Below, piece by piece: positions 11,273 through 20,818 of a stretch of DNA of 53,380 bases. The stretch covers positions 1 through 53,380 of the forward strand of contig SGPM01000183.1 in the NCBI GenBank assembly GCA_004802725.1, written 5' to 3'. Numbering within the stretch: position 1 is the first letter of the stretch; each line of letters starts with the position of its first letter. This DNA is from Antrodiella citrinella (taxonomy: Eukaryota; Basidiomycota; Agaricomycetes; Polyporales; Steccherinaceae). A program made the position numbers and the translations under genes. The notes beneath the pieces are model-generated. The model was given only the letters and a program-made list of their open reading frames with translations. It searched no databases and was not told where the DNA came from.

Positions 11273-12810
11273 ATGCTGAATTTCCCCCTCGGACTTCGCC
11301 CAGTCATGCTCACGTCGAAAGATACATCCTCCACCACCAAGAATCCGTTTCGAGATCGACGGGTGTCCTCCAATTCTGCTGGTGTATCCAGAACGAACGA
11401 CGATAGTTCTGACAGTGACACCCCATCAGAACCCACTGCTGCAACACGCAACGGACGTCCAACATCACCCCCATCTACTCCAAGCCGCAGTAATGACATG
11501 CCGTTAGCACCTACGAATACCTCTGCGACAGCCAGCGATCCCCTCTCTGAACTCTCCGAGGAACTGCCTCCTGCCTATACGCCTGCGCCCGATCCATATC
11601 AAGGCGAACAATCTGTCGAGTTCGGACCTCGACGTCCCTTCCAGAGGGCTCCGGCACAGCCACCGCTTCTCCGACCTCAGCAGCAGACAGGCCCGTGGCT
11701 GTCGCCACAGCCTACAGGTTGGCCAGGCTATCCAGGACAAGGGCAGATGTACAGCCACCCATCTGCCTATATGAACCCACGACCAGGCTTCGCTCCTCCT
11801 CCTCCCTCACATCCCCTCTCTGCTTCTCGTGAAGCCCGTCCAGCGTCATACATGGTCCCTTCAAGCGCTGCGTCCGATTTTGCCAGGGATTTCTATACTG
11901 CCGGAGCTCCAGCCGATGTTAGCGTGTTGGGAGGGTCGAGTGAGGCTTACACGGCACAGAATGGGAATGGTCCATCTGCTGAGAACGAGTTTAATCCCCC
12001 ACCCGGTCTTCCTCCCAGGCCCTCAGGCTCGAGTGGTCATTCTCGGTCTCGTTCTGATGCTTCGGCTAATCGCGGCGGATCTTCGAGCACTGCGAATGCG
12101 GTCCCCGATGATGGAAAACCTACGAAGACACCCACTCCTGGTCATCCGCTTCTCAACCATGGAAATATCCTTGTATATCCTAAAGGGTACGAGTGCAAGA
12201 AGTGTGAGTACATTGCGTTTGTCTTGACCACGTGGGACGTTGTGTTGATTGTTTTCGAACAGGCCACAACACTGGTTACAAGCACTTCGACCCTCTCAAC
12301 CCTTGCAAGAAATGCTGGCCCAAGTATTCTAAGGAGTACAGCGGTGCGATCACCTACACCCCGTGGTCCAGCTCTGGGAACACGACTTCCGAGGGCGGCA
12401 AAGTGTACCAGAGACCCCTCCCTGTGTTCCCACCTCCACACCAACCTAGCCGATCCTACCTCACCCGACCAGTGTCTCTCGGACGCGAGCTCACAGTATC
12501 CGCGCCTGGTTCGTCCTACCGGGGCGCATCGCCAGGTCGCGTTATGCCGATAGGAGGGGTCAGTGTCCCGATGTCGCCGTATCTGGATCCTTCACAACGA
12601 TTGGGGTACGCGCCGCCCCCAGGACCACCTCCGCCCGGACCTATTATCCCTACCTATAATCCACCGCCCGGAGCTGTCGTAATGCGGCCTGGGGACCCGA
12701 GAATGGGTGGCTCTATGTGCTGGAGATGTGGCGGCAGCGGAATCACATCCTTCTTCCTGTTTGACGAGTCGACTTGCAGTATCTGTGGTGGTGTGGGGAG
12801 AACGTACTGA
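11273..12810 (+). CDS. HUA1: Hua1-like proline-rich protein with DnaJ-type Cys clusters
   Basis: Two exons, 11273-12203 and 12263-12810, encode 492 residues; the intron falls inside a Cys codon. The first 300 residues are disordered and rich in Pro, Ser and Gln, with PPAY-like sequence (ELPPAYTP) that could bind WW domains of Rsp5-type ubiquitin ligases. Two CxxC pairs follow, Cys308/311 and Cys325/328, in a KKCHNTGYKHFDPLNPC context. A second set, Cys463/466 and 482/485, lies in CWRCGGSG...CSICGGVGR, resembling the DnaJ CxxCxGxG zinc centre. This layout is that of yeast Hua1, a cytoplasmic protein connected to actin-patch assembly and ubiquitin-linked endocytosis. An alternative in-frame ATG lies at 11306. 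Function here is inferred from family similarity. Confidence 0.85.
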
Positions 12811-15800
12811 GTAATGTAGTATTTCGTCGTAAGTGTTATACCGATCGTAGAACTGTATGTTCTCTATAGCTGTACATTTAGGATGCGATACTCTCGGATG
12901 GACGATTCATGATCTCAATATGTAGTGCTTAACTTACTTGTATAACGACTTCATCCTCTTCTGATTACGATATCAACGTCAGACGGTCCCATATAGGCGC
13001 TCTGGTCTCCCTTGTCCGCCATCGCTTACTCTGACATCGGTTCCGTCGACGGAAGCAAAAGTCGTCGTGGCGGCAGTTTCGGTAAATACCGGCGGCACGT
13101 AGCCTCGTGTCTGCTTATGTCATCTTCCAAGTTCATGTTATCGATCGCCGCAAGACTTTGGAGTTGCCGGGTTCTTTCCCCTCAACGTCCACGTCTCTCG
13201 CAAGCCTTTCCAAAACAGAAGCTGACTTTGAATGCGAGAATGAAACAGCACCACGGTGCTGCTTTCGAACGGCGATCTACTACATTCGTTTACTCGGAAT
13301 TGGACATCAGGCCCGTGCAAGTGGTATGGAGCTTGGGAGGTCTTGTTCGGAGCGATGGATTACCTTCCGCGTGAGTGTGGAGTGTGTTTTCATGACATAG
13401 GATGTTTCCAGACGTGTACCTACCGGCGTCGCTTGTCATATTTCTTTCTAGATCTCAGTCCATATAGTACAGTCCTTTTACTCTAGGCTGGCCCCGTCAC
13501 GCTGCAGCCGTTCACACCCCACATTTACCCAAGAAACTACCCCCACCGAAACACCCTCGACATCCCTTGCGCATGGCTATGGACATGGTGATTGGCTGAT
13601 TCCACCCTACTTGGACGCGTAACATATTCTGGCAAGGCACCCGGCGCATCGCGGGTGTCTTGCGCAGAATATGTCCAGCGCCCACGTAGGATTATGTGAA
13701 ACCACACCAAGCCCCTTTACGTGCTCCGAGTCTGTGGATCTCTTGCTTGGCTTCCTCAGCGTTAACAGAAGATCTTTAGGGAAACGAAATCAAAACCGAG
13801 CAAAACACAAAACCCGAAAATGGGAACGATACATGGGGTTAGGAATTTACCTGCGCTTTCCTCGTGGGTCCCCCGTGGGCTTGCAGCGTGCCGTTCGGAT
13901 GTCGCGAGAGCCTCTTTGGCACACGGTATGCGATTCATCTGATTTGAAAGCTTAAGAGATCTGCGTCTGGTAGCAATTAGGAAGTAAGTCCCAAGGGTTC
14001 CTGTAAACACGCTGTTCCATTAGTGATACTTATGAAGTCATCCCACGTAGACTGCTTACATGCATGTGCAACGGGGCCGGATGTCCGACTGCGTCATCCT
14101 GTGCCGATTGCGTCGACGTGCGCTGAACCGAGCATGACGTTCAGAAAGGCGAGAGTCAATGCGAAAGGCGAAATATCCTCACGGATCGGCGTGAGCCTCG
14201 AGAGGTAGGCATGCTGGTAAAGTGAAAGCGAGAGTATCGTTGGAACTGGGAGATGGATGTTGATAATTCTACCGATAAAAGTGGGCCTGCTTATATGTGT
14301 TCGGGCTGTGAAGGCCTCTGGTTGAACGTTTATTCTGCAGGACAATCCGGGGTCGGCGAACGGTGAAACTGCGATCAGATAGTGAAGAGTGACTGGCCAG
14401 AGATATCGATGCGGATCACACGACAGCGCGGTCGACATACAAAGGTGCAGAGCCCATCACAACGCGATGCTCAGCGACGTCCTCTTGGGACCACATGCTG
14501 AGACGTGAGGTCTTCATTTCTGGTGAGTTTGGACGCATTTGGGTATACCCACCTGGCTCACCCATGCGTGTATATCCGGCGACGGTGCGAGGACTGAAGA
14601 TAAAGTGAATTGAACCAACCGGAGCACCAGGGAATGCGTTTCGGACCAAGGGGTCAGAAGGGTCACAGGAAGACGACGGCTTGACCAGCTGAACATCCTC
14701 GTTACATCCGTGCTCAGCGAGTGTGATACTTGCAAGGTATACCTACCAATCTACCAAATTTTAGGCACCCTGTCCTCCCTTTTGTCTAATGCGCTCCATG
14801 AAATGGGCGGCAATATCACACGGGTTGGGTTCTATCACGTCCATGATAGATCACAGGGCTCATCTCAGCTATTCTGCTGCGTCTTTTTCAGGTACCTGTG
14901 GGTTCGAGGAGTGGGTCGTCGGTGCGAATATCTTTATACGGACACGGAGGAAAGAAGGCATGAGGCAACTCAATGTGAATCGGACGCTTGAGGTGTGCGG
15001 AATACTCAAACACGCACTGAGTGCGGTGACCGGGTCACCCAGCGCCCCAATCGACAGAGTCAAACGCAACCTCGAAACTGTTGCCAGATGAAGGGAAGAT
15101 CCCACCCCAAACTTCTCTCTTCCGTCCGTCTGCCTACGCCACAACCGAATCTCCCTTCACTACTACTCGCCCGACACTGTCCAATAACGCGTCTTCCTCC
15201 GGCTTCTTAAGTTTGCAGTTCTTGGTCCAAGGTTACGTCTCGGTCGGAGTTGTTTTGACTGATGGTGCAGGCTGATTTAGCTATCGGAGCAGACTGGGCC
15301 TGACGCTCTCGAGTCTGCCCCGTCTAGCCGTCAACAGGTATCACATCTCCCGTATGCGTTCCGTGACCAAAGGATCCAATGCGCCGCCGCGCCGCTGCCA
15401 ATTTATGTTTCATTTTCCGTATGTCCGTGCGTATCAATGAAATCGTTTGTTTTTTCTCTCCGTGCTGATCGTCATTCTCAGCGCAGCGCTGAGTGTGCGT
15501 AAACCCTACGTACTAATATGTTATATCTCCAATACAACGGTACAGCATTGGGGTTGTAGCCGTTACTTCAGTGCGGCCAACGGAGGCTATAGACAACTGC
15601 TAAGCGCACCCTACAGGGCGACGGACGGGCGTTGTGCTTTGTGTTTTACGACCCACAGTAACCCACTCAAACAAACGTTGTGGACGAATGTGCATTTATT
15701 TGATCCGCTACGATCGTTGTATCTCATGCCAGGTCCATGGATATCGCATCTGGGATATGCATACAGTGCCCGTACGCTCGTCGGTCGCTATTGGGGCCGC

Positions 15801-17103
15801 GGTTATAAACTCTAACGGTTCAGCCGAGTTCGGAAAAGTTGTGGGCAAAACCGTGATCGGGTTGTATCGGGTGTCGGCGGAAGAGGCGGGGGACATAGTC
15901 CGCAATGTTTGGGATGGAAGTGTGGTGTGTACACGGATGATTCATACAAGTCGCGTGCAGTGGGCTATTGAGATCGACAGGTCTTTCGCAGCTTGCAAGG
16001 TGATCTTGTGCGTGGATTGTTCCTGTCGTTGTGGGCATATCGAAGATATCTGTCTTCTGCCTCCTGAATGAAACACTACATGATACTGTCGACGTCGTGT
16101 GTGTTCCTACCAAGTTCGCGTCCTAGATTGCCATTTGACGATTCCCCGAGCAGGTCGGAGGCACTTCTTTGGATAAGATTACAGATAAGATCAGATTTGC
16201 CTCCGATAGCGTTGGATCGACATTGAATTTTGGAAATTGTTTTGCACTAACGTGGCATCTAGTGTTGTGTCCGCTTGTTCCAAGTCCTGCAAGTTGTTCG
16301 TCTGTCCTCTTCGACCTGGACAGTCAAAATGGCAATCGTATATCCGTTCATTCATTGCGGATCTGCAGTAAGATGGCAGCAACCGGATCGAATGACTTCA
16401 CCTCGATCGGCGTTGCCATCCTTACACGTACAACGCTTCGCCACCGTCAACACTGGATCGCCGAATACTTTGCAGCACACTGACCTTGACCCTGTGAGGA
16501 GACCGGATATGCGACGGGGTTCGTGCACCTCCCAGAAAGTCTGATGAACCGACGGTCCCCAGTAGGCTGCGCCTTTTCCTTGCCCGAGGCTTTGGGGTAG
16601 TCCGCGTGCCTCGCAGTCCTAACCCCAGTGCCACCTCTACTAAACCCTAGCTTGGCCATTTCTTCCGGAGGTCAACCTCGTTCGCCCCGTCCGCTTCGCA
16701 CTGAGACAGCTCCCCATTGGCTCCGGAATGGCACGTGTCCGGCCGACAACGGCTCCCGTCTAGCTTTGTTTGTTTTCTGCTTCAGATTTTTCACAGAACA
16801 CCTTCTTGCAGCGCGCGCAAACGTACTGCCAACTTCTCACTTGTCCTCTTCATCATCGGTCTTTCTAAACCTGCCTGTTTGCTTCTTCCACCGGCTGCTG
16901 TTTCATACAGTTTTGCAGCGAAATCATCGGTCATGGCTCACGTCCCCTCTGCGCACCATTCGGACACCATACGTACTACTATAGTTCCCCGGTTCACCGG
17001 CCCCCTCCGTCTCACCCACAGCTACTTAAATTCCATACGCCGTTGAACGAATCCATCATTCGACTGTGACGTTTCCCATTCCTTGCTTCTTCTCCCCTCA
17101 TCC
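12811..17103. other. Gene-poor stretch, 4.3 kb
   Basis: By far the longest stretch without a recognisable gene. Short ORFs occur on both strands, for example one rich in Ser/Thr at 15081-15275, but none shows family motifs or a coherent exon chain. It may hold small, RNA-only or lineage-specific genes, or eroded mobile DNA. The only structure I can support is the inverted repeat at 13622-13674. Confidence 0.5.
13622..13674. repeat. Near-perfect long inverted repeat (hairpin)
   Basis: The left arm ACATATTCTGGCAAGGCACC (plus CG) and the right arm, read in reverse complement, ACATATTCTGCGCAAGACAC (plus CCG), differ by one inserted base and one mismatch over about 22 bp. The loop is about 8 nt (GCGCATCG). 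It could form a stable stem-loop in RNA or a cruciform in DNA. It lies in gene-poor DNA. Possible meanings are an RNA hairpin, a terminator or the footprint of a small inverted-repeat element. Confidence 0.85.
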
Positions 17104-19067
17104 ATGTCCTCTCCGAATCCAAAATTTAGAGTCGCTATCTGGTGAGATTCTTCCTGCGAGTACATGCCTCAAATGCATTATTGACACGTCCACAGTGGAG
17201 GCGGCGTAGGTGGTCTTATCGCTGCACACGCTCTCGCCCGGTTCCCTAATATTCAAGTGGACGTGTATGAGGCTGCCAGAGAGCTCACCGAAGTCGGTGC
17301 GGGTATCGGTATGTGGCCAAGGACATGGAGAATTCTGCAGACACTGGGATTGGACCACGACTTGGGCGAAGCTGCTGTCATCCGACCTACCAATCTCCCA
17401 AGTTGGTTTCTCGACCTCTGAGCTCGCCGGGCCACTGCTGACCCATCCTCTTAACACACAGGAGTCGCATTCACCTTCCGGAAGGGCGATCAACCGCTAG
17501 GCTTGAGTTTCAATCAGCTCATCACACCGGGTGCGTACGCCACGCATTTCGCTTCGTATTTCCGCATCAACTTATTCTACAGGAGGCTTGATCAGTTTCC
17601 ATCGACCCGATTTTCAAAAGGTAATCGTCAACCATTTGCCCCCGACATGCCGGCTACACACGTCGAAACGTCTCGTCTCGTACCTTTATGGTCCCGCCGC
17701 CTCATCCGTGCAACCGCCCCCCATCTATCTACATTTCCGAGATGGCACAACAGCTGTATGCGACGTCCTCATCGGCGCAGACGGTATCAAGTCTTCTGTA
17801 CGCACTTCCATGCTTCGAGAGCTGGCCGGGAAGGCCCAGGCAGCTGGACGTCCCCAAGAAGCTCAACAGCACCTCGCGGGGATCGATGCTCGGTGGAGCG
17901 GCGCCTCAATGTTCAGGACCACCTTCTCAGCTGACGCATTGCGTCAGCAGCTGCCTGGCCACCGCGTTCTACGCGAGCCTGTGGTGGTGCGTCTCGTCTC
18001 CCCCGCTGTCGCGTTTGACGGGCTCCGCTGAATCATCCCTGTAGTACCTGGGCAAAGATACGGTGAGCATATTTGGTAACATGGCGTAGGTGGCATCGAG
18101 GGCTGATGTCGCTTGTGTGTAGCAACTCACAGTGTATCCTATCGCACGTGGGACTCGTATCAATTTTGCAGCCACCATCGCCAGCTTTGGCATGGAGAAT
18201 TCCGCCTTTGAAGGTCCTTGGGTCGAGGATGTTCCGCCATTCGACCTGATTACACACTTTTCACGCTGGGAGCCTGAGGTCCAGTCCCTCATGCAAGTAC
18301 GTACAATCCCCTTGCGGTGTATGCAAGGCCTGATTTGAAAATTGTCCTTTGTAGTGTGTATCAAACTTGAGCAGGTGGTCTATGCACACCGTGCACCCAC
18401 TACAGACGTTTGTCTCTGGCCGCGTGGCCGTGCTGGGAGATGCCGTACGTGGCTTTTATTTTAACGTATGCAGTATGTCGGTCTGATAGGAATTTACTGA
18501 TTAGGCCCACTGTATGCTACCGTACCAAGGTGCCGGTGCATGTCAAGCCATCGAGGTAAGTCGAACGTCCCGTCTTCGCTTCCTTACGCCGCAGAAATAA
18601 ACACTCCGAAGCCTGTCATGTCCTACGTACATTGACCGTCTTCTTATCTGACCATTCCTTTTCTTCCGCCTCTGACCCTTTCATCATCTTTCCACCTCCT
18701 ACCCGCTAATCCCAATCCTGCCTAGGACGCATGCATGCTCGCGGAAGTTCTTGGTCATCCCAACACCACCCTCACCACACTATCGCACGCGCTAACCGTG
18801 TACGACGCCATCCGGCGTCCCTTCGCGCAACGCATCGCAGAGAAGTCGCGGGAGAACGGGATGCTGTTCATGTTCAACTACCCTGGGCTGGACAATTTCT
18901 CTAGCCACAACGAGGACGTGCGGCGGCTGTCTGAGGTGTACTATCGGATCCGGAAGAACTGGGAGTGGGCGTGGGAGACGACGATTGATGAGGACGTGGT
19001 CAGGGCGAGGGCGCTGTTGGAGGGGAGTGAGAACGGGCGCGGGTCAGAAGAAGAGGAGTCGTCGTGA
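17104..19067 (+). CDS. FAD-dependent monooxygenase, salicylate hydroxylase-like
   Basis: Nine exons, 17104-17141, 17196-17401, 17462-17530, 17583-17986, 18045-18062, 18123-18296, 18355-18444, 18505-18555 and 18726-19067, encode 463 residues. The fold is that of class A flavoprotein hydroxylases, which use NAD(P)H and O2 to hydroxylate aromatic rings. The FAD-binding GxGxxG (AICGGGVGG) is at about residues 11-19 and is split by the first intron. The DG motif GADGIKSSVR is at about 169-178. The GD motif VAVLGDAAHCMLPYQGAG begins near 327. Exon 5 is an 18-nt micro-exon encoding YLGKDT. The last intron (170 nt) is long and pyrimidine-rich. The C-terminus is Glu/Ser-rich. There is no signal peptide, so it is probably cytosolic. 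The substrate cannot be told from sequence; no biosynthetic neighbours point to one. Confidence 0.9.
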
Positions 19068-20195
19068 TCTAGTGACGCGGACGGGTAGGCGTATGCTTTG
19101 CTGATCTAGCTGCGAAACGGTTTTTATTCTGCTCTTTTTTTTTTTGATTGTTTGACCCTCTAGACACGTTTTGCTGCTTTGTACTTTGCTTTCGGATGTC
19201 GACCCTCACGACTATTCAACCCGCCACATTTGTATACCCGCTGTATTCAACAAAATTGTGTTTTCCTCGCCTTCTAATTTGTTGTAGCTGTGGCGAATAC
19301 TCCGAAGTTATGTCTGAGCTCCCTGAACATATTCGCAGGCCGAGAAGTCCGGGGACATATTGGGTTCGGTGATTCCCGTTTGTGGGACTCTGTGGGCGAC
19401 AAATGTTACGTCCGCGTCGCGCGGGTCGGTCGCGAAGAAGTAGTTGACATCCGCTCACTGATCAGAGCGTGAAAGCCAACACATTTTATCACTTTTTGTT
19501 TTTAGATTCAGTTTATTGTCCTCGAGGGTATGACCTATATATTAGACAGTAGCTACTACGACGTATTCTAATATAATGAAGCTGAGGGTCGGAAACGCGA
19601 AGACATTAGCAATTTATCACTATTTGAGTAGTCGACAGCTGGTTTGAGAGAGAATAAAAAGAGAGAGCGGCGCGGATTGAACCCGACGCGCGCTCGCGTT
19701 TCGTACTGTATCCCATATGCGACTGAGCTACTCGTGCAGAGCATGCTACATATATGGGAAGCCAAAAAGTGGTCCTCAACAACTTGCAACTCGGGGCTGG
19801 GTTAGTTGCGCCTTCCAAGAATTATAACAGGGTTTGGACGAATTTCAGTGACTCAGTTGACTCAGCGCGGAGAAGGATTCGATGTTCGCGGAGCGTTGAG
19901 AATCAAGTATCCGGGAGTGTGGCGTCGATCCGGGATGCGATGTAGTGGAAGCAGCAGTGGGCGGCGAAAGGGAAAGGACACTACGTAATCGAGGACGTAG
20001 CCTAGGCGAACGTAAGCGCCCGCAGCAACAGCGTCCTTAACCTGCAGGGCCCAGTCGACGTTATCCTCACGGTCACCTCCCACTCGACAATCCCGTCTCT
20101 TTCCTCGAAGCCCACCGCGTCCTTTCAACGTAAACGCAGCCAGCGCGGCGAGGTGTTCCATATCCGTGGCGCGGTTTCCGGGATGGCGCAGCACC
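19068..20195. other. Intergenic with tRNA-like element
   Basis: Contains an A/T-rich 3' flank of the monooxygenase gene and the tRNA-like element described separately. A minus-strand ORF at 19862-20206 reads coherently (for example DMEHLAALAAFTLKGRG) but I do not recognise it, and it overlaps the start of the next plus-strand ORF. Confidence 0.45.
19665..19745 (-). other. Degenerate tRNA-like element (A- and B-box)
   Basis: On the minus strand TAGCTCAGTCGC (19730-19719) matches a pol III A box/D-arm. GGGTTCAATCC (19684-19674) matches a B box/T-arm with one base missing. A T5 run (CTCTTTTTATT) follows within about 20 nt, as at a pol III terminator. However, the acceptor stem does not pair, the T stem is imperfect and no convincing anticodon stem forms. 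I read it as a tRNA pseudogene or tRNA-derived SINE remnant. Confidence 0.4.
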
Positions 20196-20702
20196 ATGAT
20201 CACCATTCGAAGCGCGTTGGCGTCGAAGCTGGAGTGGCCAGAGTGGTACGAGGAGATATTTGAAGAGAGAAAGCAGAAGTTGACAAAGAGAAGGGAAGCA
20301 AAAGGCAGGGATGGGAGGACAGATCGGAAGTTTCAGGGTAGGAGCCATACGAGAGCCGAAGAAGACAACAACGAGAACAAAGACCCCAACGACGACGATA
20401 TCGATGTGAAACAAGGACACGCACTGGGAAGTTCTCACCAGTCAAACACCGCAGTCGGTCACAACTGCGTCAAATCCGAGATGGAGGTATACTCTCGGGG
20501 ATACACTCCGTTCGGAGCGCCTGGACGCTTCAAAGAAGAACAAAGTGATGGCGGCGTCGACGCGATGAGGAGCATTCAACGCAGAGCTGGCTCAAAGGTC
20601 AAGAAAGAGCCAACTGGAAGCAAAATCATTGTCAAGAACGAACAACTCGCCATAAAGCGCTCATTATGTCAGGTTGCTGACGTACGCGTTTTGGCGGTCT
20701 GA
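20196..20702 (+). CDS. Charged hypothetical protein, doubtful
   Basis: Single open frame from ATG 20196 to TGA 20702, about 168 residues. It is very hydrophilic, with a basic N-terminal part (EERKQKLTKRREAKGRDG) and an acidic central part. Four short lysine motifs of sumoylation type (VKSE, FKEE, VKKE, VKNE) lie in the C-terminal half. No known domain is visible. It ends 116 bp before the ERMP1-like start. An overlapping minus-strand ORF covers the first bases, so the frame may be chance; codon statistics or RNA-seq would decide. Confidence 0.3.
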   Translation: MITIRSALASKLEWPEWYEEIFEERKQKLTKRREAKGRDGRTDRKFQGRSHTRAEEDNNENKDPNDDDIDVKQGHALGSSHQSNTAVGHNCVKSEMEVYSRGYTPFGAPGRFKEEQSDGGVDAMRSIQRRAGSKVKKEPTGSKIIVKNEQLAIKRSLCQVADVRVLAV

Positions 20703-20818
20703 TTTAAGTACTGCGCCCTTTGATGCGCCACTTTCGCACTCCTCTCGTCTATCCACTATCCTGAAGACTTTGTCTGGTAGAAGTACCGTCTGTCAACGAC
20801 CATTCACGAAGTTTGACG

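Noticed and set aside
2770..12810. Idea of an RNA-processing gene cluster (TGS1, NOL8, U6, G-patch, tRNA methyltransferase)
   Set aside because: Genes lie on both strands, are interspersed with unrelated genes and have separate promoters; RNA-processing genes are common enough for this to be chance.
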